DNA from: Maribacter forsetii DSM 18668
Lineage (GTDB): Bacteria; Bacteroidota; Bacteroidia; Flavobacteriales; Flavobacteriaceae
Assembly: GCF_000744105.1 (NCBI RefSeq)
Contig: NZ_JQLH01000001.1
Location: 1,674,001-1,738,000, forward strand
DNA length: 64,000 nucleotides
Direction of reading: 5' to 3'
Shown: positions 49,498 to 59,100 of the stretch, one piece after another
Layout of the letters: each line of letters starts with the position of its first letter
Numbering within the stretch: position 1 is the first letter of the stretch
The notes under the pieces: model-generated
The model's input: only the letters and a program-made list of their open reading frames with translations
The model's database searches: none
Told to the model about the DNA's origin: nothing
Translations under genes and position numbers: made by a program

Positions 49498-51015
49498 TTA
49501 CTTATTAACTTGTTTTAAATTGAAAATTATAGGTGTAGTTTCTTTACCATATACGTCTATAAAACTAATGGCATTATATTTTTTTCTCAGTTGGTTAAGA
49601 GGAATACGTACAACATTGGAGGTGTTGTCAACATATATTTTGAATCGTAATTTCTTGATGTCATATGTTTCTTTGACCCGTATACCAGAGTTGTAAAACA
49701 AAGCAAACCGTATTTCTCTTAAATCATTGAATTCAAGAACAAGCTCTGAATCTGTTTTAGATGTAGCTATTAACTTAGGGTTTTTTGCAGAATGCTTATT
49801 TGATAAGGTAGAAACCGGATTCAATGCTGGCTTTTTGTAATATTTCTTATGCATATACTCAACTACATCATCATTATCTTTCATTAGGGATTTGGCGCTG
49901 AACATAATATTACCCTGTATTTGAGGAGTTTCGCGGGCGAGTTTTATTTGATTTGGAATTTCTTCAACCTCATCCCATGCTTTATCGCTGTTGTTTCTAA
50001 TCTTATATGGACCATTGCCTATATAGAGGTTAGTATCGTAGTTGTTTTTTGACCACCAATCTAAAATTTTTCTGTGAGATGCTACGGGTAAATCCATACT
50101 CCAATAAACTTGTGGTGCTAGATAGTCTATCCAGCCTTTTTCCATCCAAAGTAAAGGGTCCGCGTATAGATCTTCGTAGGTGGTTTGCCCTGCTTTAGTG
50201 TCAGAACCTTTTGGGTCTGTGGAATTGTTTTTCCAAACACCGAACGGACTAATACCAAACTGCACCCATGGTTTTATGGATTTAATGGTTTCGTGAGATT
50301 GCTTTACTAATGAATCTATATTACTGCGTCGCCAATCATCAATATTTTGGTTTTTTTGAGCGTAGGTTTCAAATGCTAGGGAGTCATTAAAAACGGCATC
50401 TTTAATGGTATAAGGATAAAAATAATCATCAAAATGTATGGCATCTACATCATAGTTAGAAACCAATTCTGCAATAATGTTTGAAAAATGGTTGCGTACT
50501 TCTGGTAATCCAGGATTGTAGTAGTTCTTTTTACCGTAATGTACCATCCACTCAGGGTTGGTGCAATAGTCATGCGTTTCTGATAGTACTTCAAAATTCT
50601 CATCGAAAGTTGCTCTGTACGGGTTTAGCCATGCATGGAATTCCATACCACGCTGGTGGGCTTCATTGATCATCCACTCAAGAACATCTGTATTCCATTT
50701 TGGAGCTTTACCTTCTTCACCGGTCAAAAATCGGGAATAGGGTGCGTAATCAGATTTATAAAAAGCATCACCGGCAGCGCGTACTTGTACAATTACGGCA
50801 TTGTAATTTTCCTTTTCATAAAAATTTAGAATTTTAAGGTAATCCGCTTTTTGTTTTTCTGCGGTGTCATTGCCATTTTTTGGCCAATCTATATTTACCA
50901 CGGTAGCGATCCAAACCCCTCTGAACTCTCTCTTCGGATATTTTTCATAAGAATTAAAAATTCCGCACGAATGAAGCAGCAATAAAAGTACGAGTAGCGT
51001 TAGTTGTTTAGTCAT
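49498..51015 (-). CDS. Family 10-like glycosyl hydrolase lipoprotein (DUF187/YngK type)
   Basis: 505 residues with a lipoprotein signal (LLVLLLLLHSC, Cys near 17). The core begins KREFRGVWIATVVNIDWPKNG and contains VQVRAAGDAFYKSDYAPYSRFLTG, MEFHAWLNPYRATFD, DAIHFDDYFYPY and ISPFGVWKNN, the typical pattern of the GH10-like/YngK (GHL10) family. A C-terminal beta domain follows. Cell-wall substrates have been proposed for the family; the location in a recycling operon supports that here, as an outer or periplasmic enzyme releasing muropeptides. The exact bond cut is unknown. Confidence 0.88.
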   Translation of the reverse strand: MTKQLTLLVLLLLLHSCGIFNSYEKYPKREFRGVWIATVVNIDWPKNGNDTAEKQKADYLKILNFYEKENYNAVIVQVRAAGDAFYKSDYAPYSRFLTGEEGKAPKWNTDVLEWMINEAHQRGMEFHAWLNPYRATFDENFEVLSETHDYCTNPEWMVHYGKKNYYNPGLPEVRNHFSNIIAELVSNYDVDAIHFDDYFYPYTIKDAVFNDSLAFETYAQKNQNIDDWRRSNIDSLVKQSHETIKSIKPWVQFGISPFGVWKNNSTDPKGSDTKAGQTTYEDLYADPLLWMEKGWIDYLAPQVYWSMDLPVASHRKILDWWSKNNYDTNLYIGNGPYKIRNNSDKAWDEVEEIPNQIKLARETPQIQGNIMFSAKSLMKDNDDVVEYMHKKYYKKPALNPVSTLSNKHSAKNPKLIATSKTDSELVLEFNDLREIRFALFYNSGIRVKETYDIKKLRFKIYVDNTSNVVRIPLNQLRKKYNAISFIDVYGKETTPIIFNLKQVNK

Positions 51016-51074
51016 AAATGTAAAAAAGACCCATTTTAAAACTAAAAATAGGTCTTTTAATTCAAATTTAGTTG

Positions 51075-53003
51075 TTAGTTAAATTTATGTCTTACAAAGG
51101 CTTCCATTGCTGCGTATGATGATAAGCCCATAGCTTTATATTTATTAGCGGTGTCGCGGTTCCTTTCTTCTGCACGCATCCAAAATTCTCTTGAGTCATC
51201 ACCTTGAAACATTACTCCGTCTTTTTGGGATTGGTGGCAGAAAATAGCGTATCGTTTTTTCAATACTTGCCCCGGACTCATAGGTACCGCCATTTCAATT
51301 TCGTTGATGTCCCATTCATGCCAAGCCCCTCTGTATAACCATACCCAGCAATCTTTCATGAAATCTTCTGATTTTAGTTTTTCACATGCTGCAAAAACGG
51401 CATCTAAACATACTTTATGTGTGCCATGTGGATCAGCCAAATCGCCAGCGGCATATATTTGATGAGGTTTTATCTTTTTAATAATATCAACAACGATATC
51501 AATATCTACTTCAGATAAGTTTTTCTTTTTTATGGTGCCTGTCTCATAAAACGGCAAATCCAAGAAATGTACATTTTCATCTTGTAGCCCCATGTATCTA
51601 GTAGCGGCATAAGATTCCCCTCTTCGTATTTTACCTTTTAGATTTCTTACCTCAGGTGAATCTATACGGGTTTCATTCTTTTCCGAAATGGATTTAATTA
51701 TGTTCTCTGCTTCATCTGACGGATTAATTTGCATTGCTATCTCGGCATATTTTCTCGCATCGGTATCAGAAACCGCAATATTGCCAGATGTTTGGTAAAC
51801 GATATGTACTTCGTGACCTTGCTCCACTAATCTGTCAAATGTTCCTCCCATTGAAATGACATCGTCATCTGGGTGCGGACTAAATATAATCACACGTTTT
51901 TTTGCAGGAGTAGCTCTTTCTGGTCTATGTGTATCATCAGCATTTGGTTTACCACCTGGCCATCCGGTAATGGTATGCTGTAACTTATTGAACATTTCAA
52001 TATTTAAATCGTAAGAATCATCTAAGGCCAAAAGATCGGCCATACCATTATCATTATAATCCTTATCGGTCAAGCTTAAAATGGTCTTGCCAGTATTTTC
52101 ACAGAGCCAAACCATTGCTTTTGCTTTTAGCTCCTCTGTCCATTCGCAAGCATCGACTAACCAAGGGGTTTTGTTTCTTGTTAATTCACTTCCCGCACCA
52201 GTATCAAGAACAAAGGTGCAATTGTCATGTTCCTGTAAATAGGTTGCCGGTACGTGAGAAGAAATATCACCTTCAATGGTTTTTTTTATGATATTGGCTT
52301 TGTTCTGACCCCACCCTAGTAGTACAATTCGCTTTGCTTTTCTTACCGTAGAAATACCCATGGTAATGGCTTTTCTAGGTACATTATCAATGCCTAAAAA
52401 TGAAGGAGCGGCATCAACGCGAGTAATATGGTCTAGCGTAATAACCCTTGTGCCCGAGTTAAAATGTGATCCTGGTTCATTGAATCCAATGTGCCCGGTT
52501 CTACCAATACCTAATAATTGAAAATCGAGTCCGCCATGTTCTTTTATTTTGCTTTCGTAACTTAAACAGTACGCTGTTGTTTCTTCATTACTTACAGTGC
52601 CGTCTGGAATATGAATATTTTTTTCAGGTATATCTACATGGTTGAAAAGATGTTCGTGCATAAAGTAGAAATAACTCTGTATGTTATTCGGCTCCATGGC
52701 TAAGTATTCATCTAAGTTGAAGGTAATCACATTTTTAAAGCTTAAACCTTCTTCTTTGTGCATACGAACTAATTCTTCGTAAACCCTAATTGGTGAAGAA
52801 CCTGTAGCCAAACCTAAAACACAATTTCTTTTTTGCCCTTGTCTCTTTTTCATTAAAGCGGCAATTTCATGTGCTACTTGAATAGAGGCTTCGTTGGAAT
52901 CTTGAAAAATTACATTGTGAATTTTTTCAAATCGTGTTTCTTCAAATTGACCAATGGGTTTGTGGGTGATGTCGATTTTGGAATCTTTTACGGCGTTTTT
53001 CAT
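51075..53003 (-). CDS. nagB: Glucosamine-6-phosphate deaminase fused to a PIG-L/LmbE deacetylase-like domain
   Basis: 642 residues. The N-terminal NagB domain (about 30-300) carries LGLATGSSP, FNLDEYLAM with D98, and GIGRTGHIGFNEP with H171. A linker leads to a C-terminal PIG-L/LmbE domain (about 368-600) with HPDDD at 377-381, a zinc-binding AHPDDE-like motif, and DPHGTHK as the second ligand site. The pairing suggests consecutive deacetylation and deamination of amino sugars (a NagA substitute), which is inference. It is the first gene of the minus-strand recycling run, divergent from deoR. Confidence 0.94.
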   Translation of the reverse strand: MKNAVKDSKIDITHKPIGQFEETRFEKIHNVIFQDSNEASIQVAHEIAALMKKRQGQKRNCVLGLATGSSPIRVYEELVRMHKEEGLSFKNVITFNLDEYLAMEPNNIQSYFYFMHEHLFNHVDIPEKNIHIPDGTVSNEETTAYCLSYESKIKEHGGLDFQLLGIGRTGHIGFNEPGSHFNSGTRVITLDHITRVDAAPSFLGIDNVPRKAITMGISTVRKAKRIVLLGWGQNKANIIKKTIEGDISSHVPATYLQEHDNCTFVLDTGAGSELTRNKTPWLVDACEWTEELKAKAMVWLCENTGKTILSLTDKDYNDNGMADLLALDDSYDLNIEMFNKLQHTITGWPGGKPNADDTHRPERATPAKKRVIIFSPHPDDDVISMGGTFDRLVEQGHEVHIVYQTSGNIAVSDTDARKYAEIAMQINPSDEAENIIKSISEKNETRIDSPEVRNLKGKIRRGESYAATRYMGLQDENVHFLDLPFYETGTIKKKNLSEVDIDIVVDIIKKIKPHQIYAAGDLADPHGTHKVCLDAVFAACEKLKSEDFMKDCWVWLYRGAWHEWDINEIEMAVPMSPGQVLKKRYAIFCHQSQKDGVMFQGDDSREFWMRAEERNRDTANKYKAMGLSSYAAMEAFVRHKFN

Positions 53004-53038
53004 GGTAATATGGTAGATTTTTGGATTTTTAAATCATG

Positions 53039-53046
53039 CAAATATA
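53039..53046 (-). promoter_or_regulatory. -7 promoter element for nagB
   Basis: Minus-strand TATATTTG lies 35 nt before the nagB ATG. Between it and the divergent deoR start there are TTTTGC-type direct repeats (53070-53100 region) that could be regulator half-sites; that is speculative. Confidence 0.38.
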
Positions 53047-53167
53047 TGCGTTATTTTGATTCATTGCAGTTTTTTGCAATAAATTATGCTGTATTTTGCT
53101 GTTAATTAATCATTAAATTTGGTTTACATTGTATTAACGTCATAAAACGGCATGTGATAATAATCGC

Positions 53168-53175
53168 TATATTTG
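53168..53175 (+). promoter_or_regulatory. -7 promoter element for deoR-murQ
   Basis: TATATTTG matches TAnnTTTG and lies 32 nt before the deoR-family ATG at 53208. A -33 box at normal distance is not evident. It shares the 204-bp divergent gap with the nagB promoter. Confidence 0.4.
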
Positions 53176-53207
53176 CCATATTCAACAGTAAAAATTTTGC
53201 TTTTTAA

Positions 53208-53957
53208 ATGCTAAAAGAGGAACGCCAGCAGACCATTTTAAACGAGGTTGATCTGCATAATAGAATTCTAATTACAGACATTGCCGAGGCTTTAGATGTG
53301 TCTATTGACACTGTTAGAAGAGACGTAAAGGAGCTTGATGCCGAGAATAAATTGCGTAAGGTGCACGGTGGGGCAATATCTATGGGATATATGACCAATA
53401 GTGCCAGAAATACCAATATTTATAAGTTGGAAGATAAAGCGGTAATTGCAGCTAAAGCTGTAGGAATGTTGCGTGATGGAGCACTTATTTTTTTAGATGG
53501 TGGAACTACATGTATGGAGTTGGCCAGAATTATTCCAGAGAATTTAAACCTTACCTGTTTTACCATAAGCTTGCCTGTGGCTATGGAACTTTCGCATAAA
53601 GCTAATATAAATGTAATTTCTATTGGCGGGCAAATTTCTAAGGAAGCACAGATTGCTATTGGAGCAAATGCCATTCATCACATTTCAGAAATACGATTCG
53701 ATTATAGTTTTATTGGTACCGGTTATGTTGATGCTACTTTTGGACTTACAGAATTCGATTGGGATATTGTTCAAATTAAAAAGGCTGTGATTAAAGCATC
53801 AAAGAAAACCGTGCTATTATCTATATCAGAAAAATTGAATTCTCAGCATAGGTATAAGACTTGCGATATCAATTCTATAAATACAATGGTTACAGAGTTA
53901 TCTCCAGATGATCTATTATTAAAAGCATTTAGAAATCACGATATTAAAATTATATAG
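53208..53957 (+). CDS. DeoR-family transcriptional regulator
   Basis: 249 residues. N-terminal winged helix (VDLHNRILITDIAEALDVSIDTVRRDVKELDAENKLRKVHGGA) and a C-terminal sugar-phosphate sensor domain of the DeoR C-type fold (LFLDGGTTCMELARIIPENL, FIGTGYVDATFGLTEFDW, KKTVLLSISEKLN). It would bind an amino-sugar phosphate, most likely to control the divergent nagB run and murQ. It lies 4 bp ahead of murQ. Confidence 0.92.
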   Translation: MLKEERQQTILNEVDLHNRILITDIAEALDVSIDTVRRDVKELDAENKLRKVHGGAISMGYMTNSARNTNIYKLEDKAVIAAKAVGMLRDGALIFLDGGTTCMELARIIPENLNLTCFTISLPVAMELSHKANINVISIGGQISKEAQIAIGANAIHHISEIRFDYSFIGTGYVDATFGLTEFDWDIVQIKKAVIKASKKTVLLSISEKLNSQHRYKTCDINSINTMVTELSPDDLLLKAFRNHDIKII

Positions 53958-53961
53958 TTAC

Positions 53962-54774
53962 ATGGATTATAAAAAAATAACCGAAACCCCATCAAATCAC
54001 GACAATTTAGAGTTGATGGATACCACTACTATTCTTCAAAAAATGAATGAGGAGGATAAAAAAGTGGCTGATGCAGTAGAAAAGACAATTCCGCAAGTGA
54101 CTAAACTAGTTGATGCCTTGGCAGAACGTTTCAACAAAGGAGGAAGGTTGTTTTATATTGGTGCGGGTACTAGTGGTAGATTAGGAATTTTGGATGCTTC
54201 TGAAATTCCACCAACATTTGGTATGCCACATGAACGTGTAGTCGGTTTAATTGCTGGTGGGGATACCGCTATTAGAAAAGCGGTTGAAAATGCCGAAGAT
54301 GCAACTAAGCAAGCGTGGTTAGATTTAAAGAAACATGATATTAATGATACTGATGTAGTAGTGGGTATTGCTGCATCTGGCAGTACGCCTTATGTTATTG
54401 GTGGTTTGGAAGATGCTAAGAAAAACGGAATTCTTACTGCAGCAATAACTAATAACCCTGGTGCACCAATAGCAAGAATTGCAGATATTCCTATTGAAAT
54501 TAATGTGGGGCCAGAATTCCTAACAGGTAGTACAAGAATGAAAAGTGGAACTTCTCAAAAATTGGTTTTGAACATGATATCTACTGCCTTAATGATAAAA
54601 ATTGGTAGAGTAAAAGGTAATAAGATGGTGAATATGCAATTAAGCAACGATAAATTGGTTGATCGCGGTACGCGCTATATAATGGAAGGGCTGAATATTG
54701 AATATGCAGCTGCAGAAGCGTTGCTTAAAAAACATGGTTCCGTAAAGCTGGCTATAGATGCCGGTAGGGGATAA
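53962..54774 (+). CDS. murQ: N-acetylmuramic acid 6-phosphate etherase
   Basis: Cleaves the lactyl ether of MurNAc-6-P to GlcNAc-6-P and lactate. 270 residues: LFYIGAGTSGRLGILDASEIPPTFG (SIS fold), IAGGDTAIRKAVENAEDA, VVVGIAASGSTPYVIGGL and STRMKSGTSQKLVLNMIST with the catalytic glutamate region in the first motif. Slightly shorter than the 298-residue enterobacterial enzyme. It completes the AmpG-NagZ-AnmK-MurQ route in this locus. Confidence 0.96.
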   Translation: MDYKKITETPSNHDNLELMDTTTILQKMNEEDKKVADAVEKTIPQVTKLVDALAERFNKGGRLFYIGAGTSGRLGILDASEIPPTFGMPHERVVGLIAGGDTAIRKAVENAEDATKQAWLDLKKHDINDTDVVVGIAASGSTPYVIGGLEDAKKNGILTAAITNNPGAPIARIADIPIEINVGPEFLTGSTRMKSGTSQKLVLNMISTALMIKIGRVKGNKMVNMQLSNDKLVDRGTRYIMEGLNIEYAAAEALLKKHGSVKLAIDAGRG

Positions 54775-54796
54775 GTAAGGATATTATAAAAATAGC

Positions 54797-54840
54797 AAAA
54801 GGTCTGTAAAGGTTGAATGAAGTTACCGGCCTTTTTTTTA
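54797..54840. terminator. Terminator between murQ and the sugar dehydrogenase gene
   Basis: A 13-bp stem with two G-U wobbles (AAAAGGTCTGTAA at 54797 pairing with TTACCGGCCTTTT) is followed by a T-run. It stops murQ; effect on the opposite strand is less sure. Confidence 0.65.
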
Positions 54841-54857
54841 ATGTTTGAAGTTGTTTT

Positions 54858-55979
54858 CTACTTTTTCGGTATCAACTTATAGATACCTTTGCCTTCAATG
54901 GCTACATAGATATAGCCATCAGGTCCTTCCTTTACGGCTCTTACTCTACCTAATCCGTCCATTAATTTTTCTCTTGCAGTTACTTTGCTTCCGTCTAAGA
55001 CCAATCGTTCCAAATATTGAAAAGCTAAGGAACCTACTAAAAGACTGCCCTTCCAGTTTTTATATTTATCAGATGTTACGTAAGCCATTCCGCTAGGCGC
55101 AATAGAAGGTACCCAATAATGAATGGGCTGTTCCATGTCTTTCATTTCTGTTTTATCGGTTATAGGTGTTCCGCCATAATTTATACCATAGGTTACTAAT
55201 GGCCATCCGTAGTTAGCGCCTTTTTTGATAATGTTAATTTCATCACCACCTCTGGGTCCGTGTTCATTATCCCATATTTCACCTGTGACAGGGTGCTTTA
55301 TCAACCCTTGTGGATTTCGGTGTCCGTAACTGTAAATTGCAGTCTTCGCACCTTTTTCGTTTATAAATGGATTGTCTTTCGGAATACGCCCATCGTCGTG
55401 TAAACGATAGATTTTCCCACCATCTCTTTTTATGTCTTGTGGATTAATATCTCTTTCCCCACGTTCACCAATTGAAAAGTATAGATATCCTTCATTATCA
55501 AAAGCAATTCTAGATCCAAAATGTTGCCCTTTGGTAGTATTGGGTGTTGCCTTGTAAAGTACTTGTTTTTCTGTCAAAGAACTATTCTTCAATTTTGCTC
55601 TCATAATTGCCGTATGACCGCCCTTTTCATTCCCATCTGTTGATGCATATGTGAGGTATATCCACCCATTTTCTGTGTACTTAGGATGAAGGGCTATATC
55701 CAACAATCCACCTTGACCTCTATTGTATACCTTAGGAACATTGCTAATAATCGTTTTTTTGCCATTTTCAAAATGAATCAATTTTCCTTCTTTTTCAGTG
55801 ATTAAAATACTTTTGTCAGGAAGGAAGGTGAAGCCCCATGGAATCTGTACCTGATCGACGAATAGCTTAGCTGTAAAAACAGACTCTTTTGGGGTAGTTG
55901 CCTTGTTGTCAATGTTTTGTGCGCAAGAAAAATTTAACGTTACAACGAATAAAAGGTTGAGGATAATACTATTTTTCAT
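54858..55979 (-). CDS. PQQ-dependent sugar dehydrogenase-like lipoprotein
   Basis: 373 residues with a lipoprotein signal (NLLFVVTLNFSC near 19). The six-bladed beta-propeller pattern of soluble quinoprotein glucose dehydrogenase is clear: IPWGFTFLPDKSILITEKEGKL, GGLLDIALHPKYTENGWIYLTYAS, IAFDNEGYLYFSIGERGE, HRNPQGL, WDNEHGPRGGDEIN and PSIAPSGMAY. Family members (Asd/YliI type) oxidise aldoses outside the cytoplasm with PQQ. The host's PQQ supply and substrate are unknown. It is a single gene convergent with murQ. Confidence 0.92.
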   Translation of the reverse strand: MKNSIILNLLFVVTLNFSCAQNIDNKATTPKESVFTAKLFVDQVQIPWGFTFLPDKSILITEKEGKLIHFENGKKTIISNVPKVYNRGQGGLLDIALHPKYTENGWIYLTYASTDGNEKGGHTAIMRAKLKNSSLTEKQVLYKATPNTTKGQHFGSRIAFDNEGYLYFSIGERGERDINPQDIKRDGGKIYRLHDDGRIPKDNPFINEKGAKTAIYSYGHRNPQGLIKHPVTGEIWDNEHGPRGGDEINIIKKGANYGWPLVTYGINYGGTPITDKTEMKDMEQPIHYWVPSIAPSGMAYVTSDKYKNWKGSLLVGSLAFQYLERLVLDGSKVTAREKLMDGLGRVRAVKEGPDGYIYVAIEGKGIYKLIPKK

Positions 55980-56106
55980 ATACAGGCGTTAGAAATATAT
56001 TAGAGAACACATGATTATTTAATAAGACAAAATATAAGTAAAAAATTACACCAAAGAGCTAATTAGATCCCAAATCGACTTTGTTCTTAAAAACGAATCT
56101 TAACCT

Positions 56107-59100
56107 ATGCTTCCAAAACAACAGCGGTATGCGCTGTATGTACTACTTCTGATTGTTCTTTCAGTAATTGGTACTACGGCTCTAGCCAACTCTAAAGTAA
56201 CTACTTTATACGAAGAGGTGGCTCATGTAATCGAAAAAGCTGTTTCGGTTTCTACCACAAGTCAACCCATTTTAGAAAAGAAAGTTTCACCTAAGTCTAA
56301 TTTAGCGGCTCCGGCAATGTTCAATACACTTATTGTAGGTGCAGATGCTACTGAAACGTGTAACGATAATGGATTTACCATTGCTCGTTTTAATTTATGT
56401 GGCGATTATGATGATCGTATAATAAGTTTATCAGGAGGTCCATATACTAATGTGTCTTGGCAAGTATTGGGAGGTTCTTGCTCATCTGATGTTAATACTG
56501 AATGCCCTAACACCACCGCTTCATGTTATTCAAATGTTGTAACTGGACAACAAACCTTTACTCTAGATGCGAGCTCAGTATCGGCTACTTCTGGAGCAGA
56601 GTATAGGGTTTTAGTCGACGGACAACCTTATTACTTTAAGGTTAAAAAAAGTACTATTACCCAAACGTATGTAAAACAAGACTATATATGTGGCGTTGAC
56701 GGTAGAATTCAAATTACCAACTTATCAAGTGCTTATGAATTTGCTATTGATAGCGGTAGCGGATTTGGTGCTTGGCAAGGTGCTATATTTTCTAACCTTT
56801 TACCAGGGACATATAATGTTAAGGCAAGATTAAGAAATACTGCGAATACATGTGAGTACCCTTACGAGCCTATTGTTATAGAGGAAAAAGAGATAGAAAT
56901 TGCAGCGACTTTTACAGATGCGTTATGTAGTGGAGATACGGGTACTATTACTGTAACTGCTTCTAATGTACCAGGTCCTTATAAATATACTTTACTAAAT
57001 TCTAGTGGTGTTGCCCAAGAGTTTACTGCTTTTGTTTCTACAAACCCTTACACGTTTTCAGCTGTAGGTTTTGGTACATATACGGTACAAGTAGAAACAC
57101 AACAATGTACAGGAGATCCATTAAATGGTATTGACCCTCCACGACAAAGTGTCGATACTAGCGGAAATCCACTGACAATCGGTGCCGGAGCTTCTGCTCT
57201 AGATGCCTCTACTGAGGTTAATAGTAGTTTTGGTTGTTCCAATATTTCTAGCGTTGATATTACTTTAAATACTTCAGGTGGTTCTGCACCTTATACATTT
57301 ACTGTAAATGGTGGCCCTGTGCAACCTTCATTTGGTGATGCGGCAACAGATTCAGGTACTACCACATATACAGTAACCTCTGCAGGAACGTATGATTTTG
57401 TTATTACAGATAGTAACGGTTGTATTATTAATGCGTCTTCAGATGTTGAAGATTTGCTTCCGCCAGATGTAACAGTGTCGGGCGTCGATGGTACTTGTAG
57501 TAATGGTGGGGCAAAATTAGAATTTACTATCAATAATGGTAGAGGTTATAATATATCTTACAGAGAAAGTGCATCTGAACCTTGGGTAAGTACTCCGCAG
57601 ATTTCAGTTGCGGCAGGTACATATAACGATATAGAAGTAAGATACCAACAAGGTGGGTTCGAATGTACTTTAGCGCTGCCTTCAGTAACAGTAGACACGG
57701 TTGGTTCATTAACGGGATCTGCCACTAAAGTTGCTGATGTTACATGTTCTGGTTCTGGAGCTATAGGTGGGCAAATTGATTTTGTAGGTCCGTTTTCTGG
57801 TGGTTCTGGTAGTGGTTATGAATTTAGTATAGATGGTGTAAACTTTTCTACGATAGCATCATATACAGATTTGGCTACAGGAACTTATACGCCTATTATT
57901 CGTGATGCAGGTGGATGTCGCTTAGAGTTGACAGCTATAGATATTTTAGATGTTGACCCTCCTACAGATTTAGATTTTGCCCAAAGTAATACTAGTTGTG
58001 CGGCTGGTACAACAGATGTTCAGTTGACACCAACAAGTAACGCTGCAATCAATAGATATGAAATTATTAGTCCGGCTTATGTTGATAACGGTACTAATGA
58101 TACATTCGTTGGGTTATTAACTTCTCAGGCATATATTTTTCAAATTACAGATGTAAATGGCTGTTCTTATACCGAAGGTTTTAGACCTGTAGAAATCAGT
58201 TCAATTCGTGTACGTGTAAAATCGGGAGGTGATCTTAGAGTTTGTAATGGCGCAACGGATGGTACGGGAACGTTTATCATTGACGGATTCGCGAATAATT
58301 ATACATATGATATTAACGGAGGATTATTCTCTGGTGGACCTCAAAGTAATAGTGAAGTTGATTTGCCTTTATCTGGAGCGGGGACATATACTATTACTGT
58401 TACCGATGCCGATACAGGGTGTACAGATACCATTTCTTTTGACATCGACGAAGCTCCGGTTTTAGATTTGTCAACAAGTACGGTAACCGATATGAGTTGT
58501 GCAAATGGCAATTTAGGTGCAGTAAGAGCAAACGCAATTGGTGGATGGGGTACGTATAGATATACCTTAACGCCACCAATAGGACCACAAGTTGGTCCAA
58601 AATCTGGAAGAACCTTTAGTAATCTTTCCGCAGCGGGAACATACATTTTATCTGTTGAAGATGCTGAAGGTTGTACAGATACTTTTACATTCGATTTAAA
58701 CCCAATCGATGCACCAAGTATAGCATTAGATGGTCCATCTTCAGATTTCTGTTTTGTAGCAGGTACTGGAGCAACTGTGGTAGTGACATCTACTGCTGGT
58801 ACCGCAGCTATTGGAACGCATCATTATAGAATTAACGGAGGTGCCCTTCAACCAGGTGCAACTTTCGCAGGACTTTCTCCAGGTAATTATACCATTGAAG
58901 TTGTTGATGGAAACGATTGTTCAGATAGTCTTCCAATTACTATTGCTCCTCAATTAAGAGTGAATACAAGTATTGAAGCTGAAATACCTTGTGGCGGAGC
59001 TGATGGTACTATTAGAGTAAGTGTTAACGGTGGTTACACTTCTGGTGCTGGTGCAAAACAGTATGAAGTTAGTTCTGATGGTGGAGCTACTTTTGGAGCT

